Part shown: one piece after another, positions 25,930 through 34,809 of the stretch
How positions within the stretch are numbered: position 1 is the first letter of the stretch
How the letters are laid out: every line of letters begins with the position of its first letter
Assembly (NCBI RefSeq): GCF_003939025.1
Contig: NZ_RQIH01000014.1
Coordinates: forward strand, 1 to 64,000
DNA from: Rhizobium sophoriradicis
GTDB lineage: Bacteria; Pseudomonadota; Alphaproteobacteria; Rhizobiales; Rhizobiaceae
Length of the DNA: 64,000 bases
Direction: 5' to 3'
The notes under the pieces: model-generated
What the model was told of the DNA's origin: nothing
Seen by the model: only the letters and a program-made list of their open reading frames with translations
Databases searched by the model: none
Made by a program: the position numbers and the translations under genes

Positions 25930-26086
25930 CCCCTTCTCCCCTCGGGGAGAAGGTGCCCGACAGGGCGGATGAGGGGGCGGCCACTCGAAGCAAAAACGAC
26001 CTTTCGCTTGCGCTCAAGCTCCTCACGGCTCTGCCGCTCGGCCCCCTCATCTGCCCTTCGGGCATCTTCTCCCCGGTGGGGAGAAG
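25930..26086. repeat. RIME-like mosaic element between cycK and cycL
   Basis: The segment has two hairpin-forming arms in inverted orientation. One contains CCCCTTCTCCCCTCGGGGAG at the left; the other has GGCATCTTCTCCCCGGTGGG, with GCCCCCTCATCTGCC opposite GGCGGATGAGGGGG. This matches the rhizobial RIME pattern of CCCTCATC-type ends and CTTCTCCCC palindromes. It lies inside an otherwise overlapping cytochrome c maturation operon, directly beside the cycL start, and must be transcribed if the operon is intact. Confidence 0.82.
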
Positions 26087-26107
26087 CGGAAAAGAGGTGC
26101 GAGCGCA

Positions 26108-28102
26108 TCATTCCGCCGGCTCCATGGCAGGGGCCGCCGGTCTTGCCTTCGCCTTACGGCGCGGGGCGCCGACGCGCAGGCGGCGGTCGGAGAGCGAGAC
26201 GAGGCCGCCGGCGGCCATGATCAGCGCGCCGCCCCATATGCACAGGATGAACGGTTTCCACCAGATGCGCACGACGATACCGCCGTCCTTGGTGGCGTCG
26301 CCCAAGGAAACGTAGAGCTGGCTAAGGCCGAAGGTCAGGATGCCGGCCTCCGTCGTCGGCATCTGGCGGGCGGTGTAGAGCCGCTTGGCCGACCAGGTGT
26401 CGGCGACCGCGACACCGGCGCGGCGGATGCTGAAGTGGCCGCGCTCCTCGGTGTAGTTCGGCCCGGTCGCCGGCTGCATGCCGTCGAAATGCAGGCTGTA
26501 GCCGCCGGCATCCGTCGTCTCGCCGGGTTTCATCTCGATGACGTGCTCGGTCTGGAACGTCGTCACCGCGACGATGCCGAGCACGCTGATGCCGAGCCCG
26601 GCATGGGCAAGGGCGGTGCCGAAGGCCGAACGCGGCAGGCCGGTCAGACGCCGCCAGGCGACGTTGGCCGCCACCTTGCCGATGCCGGCGCGATACCAGA
26701 GATCGGCGATTGCGCCGAGAACCAGGAACAGGCCTGCGGCGAGCCCCAGCACGGAGAGTACCGGCCCACCATGTTGGAGATAGAAGAAGATCAGCGCGGC
26801 CGCGAAGGCGAGACCCGCCACAACATAGAGCCGCTGCAAAACGCCGAGCAGATCGCCGCGCTTCCAGGAAAGCAGCGGCCCGAAGGGCACGATGACGAGC
26901 AGCGGCGCCATCAGCAGGCCAAATGTCAGGTTGAAGAAGGGCGGCCCGACGGAGATCTTGTCGCCGGTCAGCGTCTCCAGGAGCAGCGGATAGAGCGTGC
27001 CGGTGAGCACCGTGCCGCAGGCGACCGTCAGGATCAGATTGTTGAGAACCAGGGCGCCCTCGCGCGAAATCGGCGCAAACAGTCCGCCGGCCGCAAGCTT
27101 CGGCGCCCGCAAGGCAAACAGCGACAGCGCCCCGCCGATAAAGATCAGCAGGATGCAAAGGATGAAGACGCCGCGGGAGGGATCGCTGGCGAAGGCATGC
27201 ACCGAGGTGAGCACGCCGGAACGCACCAGGAAGGTGCCCATCAGCGACAGCGAGAAGGTCAGGATGGCGAGCAGCACAGTCCAGATCTTCAGCGCCTCGC
27301 GTTTTTCCATGACGAGGGCCGAATGCAGAAGCGCTGTGCCGGCCAGCCACGGCATGAACGAGGCGTTTTCCACCGGATCCCAGAACCACCAGCCGCCCCA
27401 GCCGAGCTCGTAATAGGCCCAGTAGGAGCCCATGGCGATGCCAAGCGTCAGACAGGTCCAGGCGGCCAGCGTCCAGGGCCGGACCCAACGCGCCCAGGCG
27501 GCGTCGATGCGGCCTTCGAGAAGAGCGGCAACGGCAAAGGAGAAGCAGACGGAAAAGCCGACATAGCCGAGATAGAGCAGCGGCGGGTGGATGGCGAGCC
27601 CGACATCCTGCAGCACCGGATTGAGGTCGCGGCCCTCGGCCGGGGCCGGATCAAGCCGCAGGAAGGGATTGGAGGTCAAAAGGATGAACAGGGTGAAGGC
27701 GAGCGAGATCCAGGCCTGCACGGCCAGAACATTGGCCTTCAGCGTCTCCGGCAGGTTGCGGCCGAAGACGGCAACCAACGCGCTGAATAGCACCAGGATC
27801 AGCAGCCAGAGCAGCATCGATCCCTCGTGATTGCCCCAGACGCCGGAATATTTGTAGATCAGCGGCACCAGCGAATGCGAATTCTCCCAGACGTTCTCGA
27901 CCGAGAAGTCGGAGACGACATGGGCATAGGTCAGCACGGCAAAAGAGAAGGCGACGAGTGTAAACATCGCCAGCGAGCCTGATGTCGCCACATCCATCAT
28001 CGCCCGGTCACGGCGGCGGGCGCCGATCACAGGCACGCTCGAGACGATCAGCGCCGTCGCCAGCGCCAGCACCAGGGCGTAATGGCCGATCTCGATGATC
28101 AT
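26108..28102 (-). CDS. cycK: Heme lyase CcmF/CycK
   Basis: The 664-residue integral membrane protein has about fifteen hydrophobic segments and the heme-handling WWD motif WGGWWFWDPVEN near residues 230-241, followed by ASFMPWL. It ligates heme delivered by holo-CcmE to apocytochrome c cysteines in the periplasm. ATG 28102 overlaps the cycJ stop by 4 bp (ATGA). The C-terminal periplasmic domain (EMKPGETTDAGGYSLHFDG) is intact. It is the third gene of cycHJKL; ccmABC are not in the window. Confidence 0.96.
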   Translation of the reverse strand: MIIEIGHYALVLALATALIVSSVPVIGARRRDRAMMDVATSGSLAMFTLVAFSFAVLTYAHVVSDFSVENVWENSHSLVPLIYKYSGVWGNHEGSMLLWLLILVLFSALVAVFGRNLPETLKANVLAVQAWISLAFTLFILLTSNPFLRLDPAPAEGRDLNPVLQDVGLAIHPPLLYLGYVGFSVCFSFAVAALLEGRIDAAWARWVRPWTLAAWTCLTLGIAMGSYWAYYELGWGGWWFWDPVENASFMPWLAGTALLHSALVMEKREALKIWTVLLAILTFSLSLMGTFLVRSGVLTSVHAFASDPSRGVFILCILLIFIGGALSLFALRAPKLAAGGLFAPISREGALVLNNLILTVACGTVLTGTLYPLLLETLTGDKISVGPPFFNLTFGLLMAPLLVIVPFGPLLSWKRGDLLGVLQRLYVVAGLAFAAALIFFYLQHGGPVLSVLGLAAGLFLVLGAIADLWYRAGIGKVAANVAWRRLTGLPRSAFGTALAHAGLGISVLGIVAVTTFQTEHVIEMKPGETTDAGGYSLHFDGMQPATGPNYTEERGHFSIRRAGVAVADTWSAKRLYTARQMPTTEAGILTFGLSQLYVSLGDATKDGGIVVRIWWKPFILCIWGGALIMAAGGLVSLSDRRLRVGAPRRKAKARPAAPAMEPAE

Positions 28103-28560
28103 GGCGTCGCCTTCGCCTCCTGGCCTTCCTGCCACAGACCCTGCGCCTTCAGCTTGTCGGCCACTTCCTTCGGCATATAGGTCTCGTCATGCTTGGCCAA
28201 CACCGTGTCGGCGACAAAGACGTTGCTGCCTGAGGCAAACATGCCTTCGGTGACCACACCCTGGCCCTCGCGGAACAGATCCGGAAGGATGCCGGTATAT
28301 TGGACCTTGACCGCATTGGCGCTACCGTCGGTGACTGCAAATTCCACCGTCGAGCCGGCGCCGCGCACGACGCTGCCCGCGCCCACCAGGCCGCCGAGCC
28401 GGATGCGGGTCTCCGGCGCCACCGGCGTCTTCGCCAGATCCGCCGGCATGTAGAAATAGGCCACAGACTGGCTGAAGGCGAACATCACCAACAGCACCGC
28501 GGCAAGGATGAAACTCATCCCGCCCCCGATCACCGCAAGGCGCTTCTGCTTGCGCGTCAT
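28099..28560 (-). CDS. cycJ: Periplasmic heme chaperone CcmE/CycJ
   Basis: The 153-residue protein has an N-terminal membrane anchor (about residues 8-30) and the OB-fold domain of CcmE. The covalent heme-binding His lies in LAKHDETYMP (His124), with the accompanying Tyr128. It carries heme from CcmC to the CcmF/H lyase. It overlaps cycH upstream and cycK downstream by 4 bp each, so the three are translationally coupled. Length and motifs are standard for the family. Confidence 0.96.
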   Translation of the reverse strand: MTRKQKRLAVIGGGMSFILAAVLLVMFAFSQSVAYFYMPADLAKTPVAPETRIRLGGLVGAGSVVRGAGSTVEFAVTDGSANAVKVQYTGILPDLFREGQGVVTEGMFASGSNVFVADTVLAKHDETYMPKEVADKLKAQGLWQEGQEAKATP

Positions 28561-29687
28561 TGGGTCATACCCTCCGTGGCTATGCCAAGTTCACTGGCAA
28601 GCGCCAGCAATTGCCGACCTTGTTCCCCCGGCGGCGGAAAGGCCGCAAGCCCGCGCTTCAGGGCGTCGGCTGCGCGATCCTTGTCGTTCATTACGGCGTA
28701 GGAGCGGACGAGCCGCATCCATCCCTCGAAATTGTTGGGTTCGGCGCTCAGCTTGGCGTCGAGGCTTTCGACCATGCCGCGGATCATCTGCTGGCGGTCG
28801 CCGGCGCTCATGTTTTCGGCCGCCGCCACGTCTTCCGACGTTGGGCCGCTAGGCGCCGAAGGCTGGGCAGCCGCGCCGCCGTTCTTGGAGATATGTTCAG
28901 TGACCAGCGGCAGCCAGGGCGCATCGGCAGGCGATTGCTGCGCCAGCGCTTCGAAGGCCCGGCGCGCCTCGTCGGCTCGCCCCGCCTGCTCCATGCTGAG
29001 GGCGATATAGAAGCGGGCACGCGGATTGTTGGGTTCAAGCGTCAACGACTGTTCCAGCGCTTGGCGCGCCTCTTCGGTCACCACGCCTTCGGAGACCGCT
29101 ATCAGCGTCTCGGCGAGGCCGTCGAGCCGGATCGGGCTCGGGCCGAGAAGCCGGATCGCATTGCGGTAGGCGACCTCAGCATCATTGACCCGCATCGTGC
29201 GGACATAGATCGGCGCCAGCACGTCCCAACCCTTCCCGTCATCGGGATTTTCGGCCAGATGCCGTTCCGCCTTGGCGATCAGCACCGCCACGTCATTGCC
29301 GGGATTTTCCAGCCGCGCTTCGAGCGGCTGCGAGGGCAGACCGGGCCTGCCCATCGTCACATAAAGACAGAGCCCGAGCACCGGCAGGATCAGGAGAACG
29401 AAGGCTTCGGTGACACGGTGATGGCGCGCGGGCTTCGGCGTTCCCTCCGGCTCGCCGGCGGAGACGGCGATCAGCCGCCGGCCGATTTCGGCCCTGGCAT
29501 AATCAGCCTCCTCAGCTGTGATCAGCCCACCGGCAAGATCGCGGTCGAGTTCGCGCAGCTGGTCGCGATAAACTGCCGCCTCGCCGGCACGACTGTTCTC
29601 CGCCGCCTTCGCTCCACGCAGAAGGGGGTAAAGCAGGATGACGGCGACGGCTGCCGTCAGAACGGCAACGAGAATCCAGAACAGCAT
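28557..29687 (-). CDS. cycH: Cytochrome c maturation protein CcmI/CycH with TPR domain
   Basis: The 376-residue protein starts with a membrane helix (FWILVAVLTAAVAVILLYPL), a cytoplasmic leucine-zipper-like region (RDQLRELDRDLAGGLI) and a second membrane helix near 97-115 (VLLILPVLGLCLYVTMG). A periplasmic TPR domain (about 140-370) follows, with repeats such as LTLEPNNPRARFYIALSMEQAG. CcmI presents apocytochrome c to the heme lyase. It is the first gene of the cycHJKL block; a 98-bp gap separates it from the upstream lipoprotein gene, where a promoter may lie. Confidence 0.94.
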   Translation of the reverse strand: MLFWILVAVLTAAVAVILLYPLLRGAKAAENSRAGEAAVYRDQLRELDRDLAGGLITAEEADYARAEIGRRLIAVSAGEPEGTPKPARHHRVTEAFVLLILPVLGLCLYVTMGRPGLPSQPLEARLENPGNDVAVLIAKAERHLAENPDDGKGWDVLAPIYVRTMRVNDAEVAYRNAIRLLGPSPIRLDGLAETLIAVSEGVVTEEARQALEQSLTLEPNNPRARFYIALSMEQAGRADEARRAFEALAQQSPADAPWLPLVTEHISKNGGAAAQPSAPSGPTSEDVAAAENMSAGDRQQMIRGMVESLDAKLSAEPNNFEGWMRLVRSYAVMNDKDRAADALKRGLAAFPPPGEQGRQLLALASELGIATEGMTQ

Positions 29688-29785
29688 ACCGGCCCAAATA
29701 CGTGAAGCGTGGCGCTATTCCAACTGCCAAAGCCGGAATGACGAAGATTTGAGGCTATTCGCCGCAATTTAGCTTGGAACGAGCC

Positions 29786-30211
29786 TCACCCGAGCGGCGA
29801 CCAGCTACCGTCGTCGTTGCGGCAGGCAGCGCCACGCGCCACGCTGTCCTTGCCGTCGACCGTCAGCGTATGGGTATATTGCCGGCAATTCTGCGAGCCG
29901 ACCTGATAGGGTGCTGCCGCCACCACCTTGCCGGTGACGTCCTTGCCGCTCCAGACCACCGGCTGGCCGACTGCTGCCCCTTCCAACGCCCGATATTCCG
30001 CCTCGAGCGCCCGTTGCTTGTCGCTATCGCTCAAGCTGACGCCGCTGCGCCCGACGATGCCGCCCTGCAGCGCGGTGATGAAGGCGGCCGATGCCGAAGG
30101 TTTGCTGGAAAAAATGCCGCGCGAAGCAGCCCCCTTCGTCGTCGTGCAGCCGGTGAGCGCGACGGCGAGAAGCAGGATGGAAACGATCATCCCTTGCGAG
30201 CGTAGAATCAT
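29786..30211 (-). CDS. Small lipoprotein, surface-antigen-like
   Basis: The 141-residue protein has a lipoprotein signal with lipobox LTGC near residues 19-22, then a Ser/Ala-rich linker and a C-terminal domain with two Cys residues (SQNCRQYTHTLTVDGK and ARGAACRNDDGSW). The C-terminal pattern resembles RT0821/Lpp0805-type rickettsial surface lipoprotein domains, which contain similar CREY and W-containing motifs. The start could also be the ATG 21 bases downstream; that shorter form still has the full signal. Function is unknown; it lies between the feu unit and cyc block. Confidence 0.75.
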   Translation of the reverse strand: MILRSQGMIVSILLLAVALTGCTTTKGAASRGIFSSKPSASAAFITALQGGIVGRSGVSLSDSDKQRALEAEYRALEGAAVGQPVVWSGKDVTGKVVAAAPYQVGSQNCRQYTHTLTVDGKDSVARGAACRNDDGSWSPLG

Positions 30212-30329
30212 TGCGTCGAACCACGATCAGAGGTCAATTTCAGCCGATCGAAGTGCAGCGTCCCCGTGTCAGCATTAAGGCAAAGCATGCTATGCGTTTG
30301 CCAGTATCTTTGTGACATCAAGCAGTTGG

Positions 30330-31733
30330 TCATGCAACATCCTTTGTGACGCCGGGCAGGATAAGCTTCGCCTTCAGCCCGCCCCACTCGCCGCGGGACA
30401 GCTCGAGGCGCCCCTGGTATTCGTTTGAAATCTCAGTGACGATCGACAGGCCGAGCCCGGTTCCCGGCTTGCTTTCGTCGAGCCTGCGGCCGCGCTTCAG
30501 CGCCTCGCGGATCTGGTCGGGCTCCAGGCCCGGCCCGTCGTCCTCGACGGCGAGCTCCACCCAGTGGCGGCGGGCGCTGGCCTCTGCCCCTTTCACGTCC
30601 TCGCCGGCCTCGACGGCGGAGAGCCGCACCCTGCTCTTGGCGAAACGCGCCGCATTCTCCAGGAGATTGCCGACCGTCTCCTCGAGATCCTGCTGTTCCA
30701 TGGCGACGGCCAGATGCGGCGGCGAAACGACGAGATCGAATTCGGTCTCGACATTCAGCCGGCGCATGACGCGCACCAGCCGCTCGAGCGCCGGCTCGGC
30801 ATCGGTGCGCGCCAGCACGGATTCGCGCTGGGCGGCGATGCGGGCCCGGTTGAGATAGGACTGCACCTGCCCCTGCATCGATTCCGCCTGACTGCGCACC
30901 AGTTCGCCGTGGGATTTTTCGAGAACGCGCGCCTCGTTGAGGAGAACGGCGATCGGCGTCTTCAGCGAATGGGCGAGATTACCGACCTGCATGCGCGCCC
31001 GCTCGACGATGCGCCGGTTGCTGTCGATCAGCGCATTGACCTCGTTGGCGAGCGGCAGGATTTCGCGCGGGAAGTCGCCCTTCAACTGCTCGCTTTCGCC
31101 GGCACGGATGCGCTCCAGGGCGGCGCGCGCCTTGTCGAGCGGCTTCAGGCCGTAGAGAATGGCGAGCGCATTGACGATCAGGCTGCCGACGCCGAAACCG
31201 GCAAGCGCCAGATAGAGGCTGTGGGAAAAGGTGCGCACATCGTCCTCGACGACGTCGACATTGCCGGTGACGCGGAAGCGCGCCGCGCGTCCGTCGGTAT
31301 CGAGCACCACTTCGGTTTCGGCGACCTGCACCCGGTTGCCGGAGGCGTCCGTCACCTGGTAATAACGCTCGTAATTCTTGTCGAAGGGCGCCTCGACGAC
31401 GGAGGGAACCGGAATGAGCGCCGAGCCGAGCGAGGGCGAGACCAGCGGCGCTGTCGTATAAGTGCCGAGCGGCTCCACCACCCAGTACCAGCCGGTCTTC
31501 GGCTGGGCAAAACGCAGATCGCCGAGCTGCGGGCTGCCGCTCAACGCCCCCTGATCGCCGATCGTCACCGAATTGATGACGTTATAAAGCTGGGCCCGCA
31601 ACAGATCCTGAAAACCGCGTTCGGCGCTCTTGCGGTAGAGCGTCGAGATGAGCAGGCCGATTACCACCAGGGCCACCGTCGACCAGACCGTGGTCAGCAG
31701 CAGCACACGTGCGGTGAGCGACTTAATTCGCAT
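30330..31733 (-). CDS. feuQ: Sensor histidine kinase FeuQ
   Basis: The 467-residue PhoQ-like kinase has membrane segments near 12-31 and 172-194 enclosing a periplasmic sensor of about 140 residues. HAMP, HisKA (GNLAHSLKTPIAVLLNEA, His near 254) and HATPase (GLGLSIVTEISNEYQG) follow. Its start overlaps feuP by 11 bp. The three-gene order with a small exported protein gene upstream of feuP matches Sinorhizobium feuNPQ, where FeuQ phosphorylates FeuP and FeuN restrains FeuQ. The pathway is required there for ndvA expression and cyclic glucan export. Assignment rests on synteny and domains. Confidence 0.85.
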   Translation of the reverse strand: MRIKSLTARVLLLTTVWSTVALVVIGLLISTLYRKSAERGFQDLLRAQLYNVINSVTIGDQGALSGSPQLGDLRFAQPKTGWYWVVEPLGTYTTAPLVSPSLGSALIPVPSVVEAPFDKNYERYYQVTDASGNRVQVAETEVVLDTDGRAARFRVTGNVDVVEDDVRTFSHSLYLALAGFGVGSLIVNALAILYGLKPLDKARAALERIRAGESEQLKGDFPREILPLANEVNALIDSNRRIVERARMQVGNLAHSLKTPIAVLLNEARVLEKSHGELVRSQAESMQGQVQSYLNRARIAAQRESVLARTDAEPALERLVRVMRRLNVETEFDLVVSPPHLAVAMEQQDLEETVGNLLENAARFAKSRVRLSAVEAGEDVKGAEASARRHWVELAVEDDGPGLEPDQIREALKRGRRLDESKPGTGLGLSIVTEISNEYQGRLELSRGEWGGLKAKLILPGVTKDVA

Positions 31734-32394
31734 GTTTCGGCGCTTGGATGCGGTAGCCGAGACCGCGCACCGTTTCGATCAGGTCGACGCCCATCTTCTT
31801 GCGCAGGCGGCCGACGAAGACCTCGATCGTGTTGGAGTCGCGGTCGAAATCCTGGTCGTACATGTGTTCGACCAGCTCCGTGCGCGAGACGACCTCGCCC
31901 ATGTGATGCATGAGATAGGCGAGCAGCCGATATTCGTGCGAGGTCAGCTTCAGCGGCGTGCCGTTAACCGTCGCCTTCGAGGATTTGGTGTCGAGCCGAA
32001 CGGGTCCGCAGATGATCTCGGAGGAGGCATGCCCGGCCGCACGCCGGATCAGCGCCCGGATGCGCGCCAGCACTTCCTCGACATGGAACGGTTTGGTGAC
32101 GTAATCGTCGGCACCGGCGTCGATGCCGGCGACCTTGTCGCTCCAGCGGTCGCGCGCCGTCAGGATCAAAACCGGCATGCCGCGGCCGGCGCCGCGCCAT
32201 TTTTCGAGCACGGTAACGCCGTCCATCTCAGGCAGGCCGATATCGAGGATGATGGCATCATAGGGTTCGGTATCGCCGAGGAAATGTCCCTCCTCGCCGT
32301 CGAACGCCTGGTCGACGACATAGCCCGCCTCCTTCAGCGTGTCGGTCAGCTGCCGGTTCAGGTTGACGTCGTCTTCGATTACCAGGATGCGCAT
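31723..32394 (-). CDS. feuP: Response regulator FeuP
   Basis: The 223-residue OmpR-family regulator has the acidic pair at the N-terminus (VIEDDV), phospho-acceptor Asp51 in IILDIGLPEMDG and conserved Lys101 in YVTKPFHVEEVLARI. A winged-helix domain (LTSHEYRLLAYLMHHMGEVV, ending TVRGLGYRI) completes it. AAGGCGGACCG precedes ATG 32394. It is the second gene of a feuN-feuP-feuQ-like unit. Length matches the Rhizobium FeuP described originally for iron-uptake effects and later linked to osmotic adaptation in Sinorhizobium. Confidence 0.88.
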   Translation of the reverse strand: MRILVIEDDVNLNRQLTDTLKEAGYVVDQAFDGEEGHFLGDTEPYDAIILDIGLPEMDGVTVLEKWRGAGRGMPVLILTARDRWSDKVAGIDAGADDYVTKPFHVEEVLARIRALIRRAAGHASSEIICGPVRLDTKSSKATVNGTPLKLTSHEYRLLAYLMHHMGEVVSRTELVEHMYDQDFDRDSNTIEVFVGRLRKKMGVDLIETVRGLGYRIQAPKHAN

Positions 32395-32448
32395 CGGTCC
32401 GCCTTCGTCCGCTTCAAATCGATCATGTTCTGAATAGACCGATTCCGC

Positions 32449-32697
32449 CTACATCGGAACCTTTACCGTCACCTTGCGCGGGCGCTGGCCGTTGCCCGAC
32501 ACCAGAACGGTGATGATGCAACTATCGCCCACCGGTTGCACCGATAAGAGCTGGCCACCCGTCTGCTCGACGACCTGGGCGGCAGCGGCGCTGCAATCGC
32601 CTGTCACACGCACGACAAGAGTGCCTGTGGCGTCCGGTGAGGGCGCCGATACCACCAGTCCGGCGGCCACTATTGCGACGCTCAGAGGAAAGGCCAT
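32449..32697 (-). CDS. feuN: FeuN-like small exported inhibitor of FeuQ
   Basis: The 82-residue protein has a signal peptide (MAFPLSVAIVAAGLVVSA, cleavage plausible near residue 18-20). The small mature domain contains two cysteines (near residues 34 and 59) that could form a disulfide, and a basic C-terminal end. It lies 54 bp upstream of feuP. In Sinorhizobium a periplasmic protein of almost the same size, FeuN, is encoded here and is an essential negative regulator of FeuQ. Assignment is from position, size and export signal, not from a sequence comparison I can run. Confidence 0.75.
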   Translation of the reverse strand: MAFPLSVAIVAAGLVVSAPSPDATGTLVVRVTGDCSAAAAQVVEQTGGQLLSVQPVGDSCIITVLVSGNGQRPRKVTVKVPM

Positions 32698-33021
32698 GTG
32701 TTATGCTTTCAAGGGTAATTCCAACTTGATGCGACTATGTACTCACGCGACCTGAATGGCAAATGAATGCGCTGTAATGCCGGGTGTTTAGAACCGTTCT
32801 CGACTGTTGGCGGCAGCAGGTGTCAGCTGCTGAAAACCGATGCCGCGGCCGCTTTTTGCGCATGGGAAAAGTCTTCCCCAGGCGCATACGGAGGGCTGGG
32901 CGCGGATGCTTGGGTCAAGCCCGCGCGCGGCGGGCTGCCGGAAATTGCAATCACAGCTTTTACCGGCTGATTGAACCTGTTATGTCCTTGCGGCTCCCGC
33001 ATTCAGGCCATTTCAGCACCA
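32698..33021. other. Divergent promoter region between feuN and MFS gene
   Basis: This 324-bp gap serves both directions. The feuN-proximal part is moderately AT-rich (about 32700-32790). The MFS-proximal part has no clear ribosome-binding site; in-frame starts are possible from 32971. No hairpin, repeat or small gene with a ribosome site was found. Confidence 0.45.
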
Positions 33022-34245
33022 ATGCCAAACTCCTTCCGCTTCCGCTCGGCGCAGACGGTCTTCGTGCTCGCCATCACCCAGGTGATCGGCTGGGGTACGA
33101 CCTTCGACATGCTCGGGGTGATGGGCCGCATCGTGGCGCCCGATCTCGGCATGGCGAACGAGGTGGCGTTTGCCGGCCTGACGATCATGATGTTGGTCAG
33201 CGCCATCGTCGGCCCGGCGACCGGCCGCTGGCTTGGCCGTTACGGCGCCGCCCGGGTGCTTTCGGCGGCTTCCCTGACCTTTGCCCTCGGCCTCTGCCTG
33301 CTGGCAGCCGCCAACGGCGTCATTCTCTACGCCGCCGCCTGGATCGTGATCGGCGTCGGCGGCGCGCTCGGCCTGTCGGCGCCCGCCTATACCGCCGTCG
33401 TCGAGCGCGAGGGGATGGACGGCAAGCGCGTCATCGCCGTCCTGATGCTGTTCACCGGGCTTTCGAGCGCCATCTTCTGGCCGATCCTCAGCCTGCTCAA
33501 CGAAGCCGTCGGCTGGCGCCTCACCTTCCTCATCTGCGCAGGCCTGCAATTCTTCATCTGCCTGCCGCTGCATCTTTTCGCCCTGCCGAAGCCGATCGCC
33601 GCGCATGTCGTCGGCGGCGCGGCCGAAATCGCGCCGGTGCCGCTGTCGAAGGCGGCCGGGCGCAAAGCCTTTCTGCTGATCGCCGCGACGACGACCCTTA
33701 CCACCTTCGTCACCTTCGGCATCTCGCCCTCGCTGCTCGAGATCTTCCGCCAGTCGGGCGCCGCGCCGGCCTTGGCGCTGCAGCTCGGCTCGGCCCGCGG
33801 CGTGCTCGGCATTTCGGCGCGCTTCCTCGACATGCTGCTCGGCCGGCGCGGCAATCCCATCCTCAGCGCCGCCATGGGCATCGGCCTGATGCTGATAAGC
33901 TTCCTGATGATGCTGCTCGCCAGTCCGTCGACGCCGCTGCTCGTCACCTTCGTTGTGCTCTACGGCTTCGGCTCCGGCGTCATGGCCGTCGCCCGCGCGC
34001 TTCTGCCGCTGGCGGTGTTTTCGCCGCGCGAATTCGGCCTGCAATCGGCACGGCTGTCGCTGCCGCAGAACCTTGCCAATGCGATCGCCCCTGTTGTCTT
34101 CACTGCCATCCTCGACCGCGCCGGCCCCGGCCCGGCGCTTTTCGCCGCTGCCGTTCTCGCCGCCTTGTCGCTGATTCTGGTGCTGATGCTGATGACGCTG
34201 GTGCGCGGTGCGCGGGCATCGCAGCCAAGCCCGGCCGCCTCATGA
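33022..34245 (+). CDS. Major facilitator superfamily transporter
   Basis: The roughly 407-residue protein has twelve predicted helices, beginning with VFVLAITQVIGWGTTFDMLG, and a cytoplasmic loop with PLSKAAGRKAFLL between helices six and seven. A motif-A-like stretch (GPATGRWLGRYGAARVL) follows helix two. The start is uncertain: ATG 33022 removes a non-conserved leader present if translation began at 32971. Substrate is unknown. The gene has no adjacent same-strand partner; an antisense Dabb gene ends about 200 bp downstream. Confidence 0.85.
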   Translation: MPNSFRFRSAQTVFVLAITQVIGWGTTFDMLGVMGRIVAPDLGMANEVAFAGLTIMMLVSAIVGPATGRWLGRYGAARVLSAASLTFALGLCLLAAANGVILYAAAWIVIGVGGALGLSAPAYTAVVEREGMDGKRVIAVLMLFTGLSSAIFWPILSLLNEAVGWRLTFLICAGLQFFICLPLHLFALPKPIAAHVVGGAAEIAPVPLSKAAGRKAFLLIAATTTLTTFVTFGISPSLLEIFRQSGAAPALALQLGSARGVLGISARFLDMLLGRRGNPILSAAMGIGLMLISFLMMLLASPSTPLLVTFVVLYGFGSGVMAVARALLPLAVFSPREFGLQSARLSLPQNLANAIAPVVFTAILDRAGPGPALFAAAVLAALSLILVLMLMTLVRGARASQPSPAAS

Positions 34246-34442
34246 CGCTTGGAATGGACGCCCTCTTCCGCTGACGATGGACCGTGCGTTTGACGAATCT
34301 TTTGAATCGCTTGCCGCCGATTTTGCGAAGATTGGATCCGGTGGCTCACGGCTGCATCAACATCCAGCGCGGCGAATCCGGAAAGCTGTTTATCCCTTTG
34401 AAATTTAACCCAAACACGTCCGGCAGCCGACGGCCTGCCGGT

Positions 34443-34748
34443 TCAGAGCGGCCGCGTCACCGCTGCGCGGCTGTCGTAGTCCGCGGCAATGCGCTTTTCC
34501 CGCAGCGGCCGCACACGCTCGATCGAGCGCTGATAATCGGGATGCGCCTTATAGGCAGCGAGAGCCGCTTCATCGTCGAATTCACCGTAGACGACAAGAT
34601 CGATCTCGGTACCCAGCTGATCGGTCTTCACATTGGTGCCGATTTCCAGCAGCCGCGCGTGCGGAATGGCGGTCAGGATCGACAGTCCGGCCCTCACCTC
34701 CTCCAGATGTTCCTCCTGCACTGTGAAGAAAACGATATGGCGGATCAC
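34443..34748 (-). CDS. Dabb (stress-responsive alpha/beta barrel) domain protein
   Basis: The 101-residue single-domain protein starts at GTG 34748, after AGGAG at good spacing. It reads IRHIVFFTVQEEHLEEVRAG, then EIGTNVKTDQLGTEIDLVVY and YKAHPDYQRSIERVRPL, matching the ferredoxin-like dimeric Dabb family. Members bind small hydrophobic ligands or act in polyketide-like chemistry, but most bacterial ones are uncharacterised. It is 61 bp downstream of the GH19-like gene on the same strand, so it may be co-transcribed. Confidence 0.85.
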   Translation of the reverse strand: MIRHIVFFTVQEEHLEEVRAGLSILTAIPHARLLEIGTNVKTDQLGTEIDLVVYGEFDDEAALAAYKAHPDYQRSIERVRPLREKRIAADYDSRAAVTRPL

Positions 34749-34809
34749 GCGGAAGCTCCTGTCAGATTTCAGAGGGTCGCCCGCGCGATAACACGCGGAC
34801 CCCGGGCCT

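Noticed and set aside
32784..34274. Open frame of 496 codons overlapping the MFS gene in another frame
   Set aside because: The translation is Arg/Ala-rich without hydrophobic segments; the overlapping frame gives twelve clean membrane helices.
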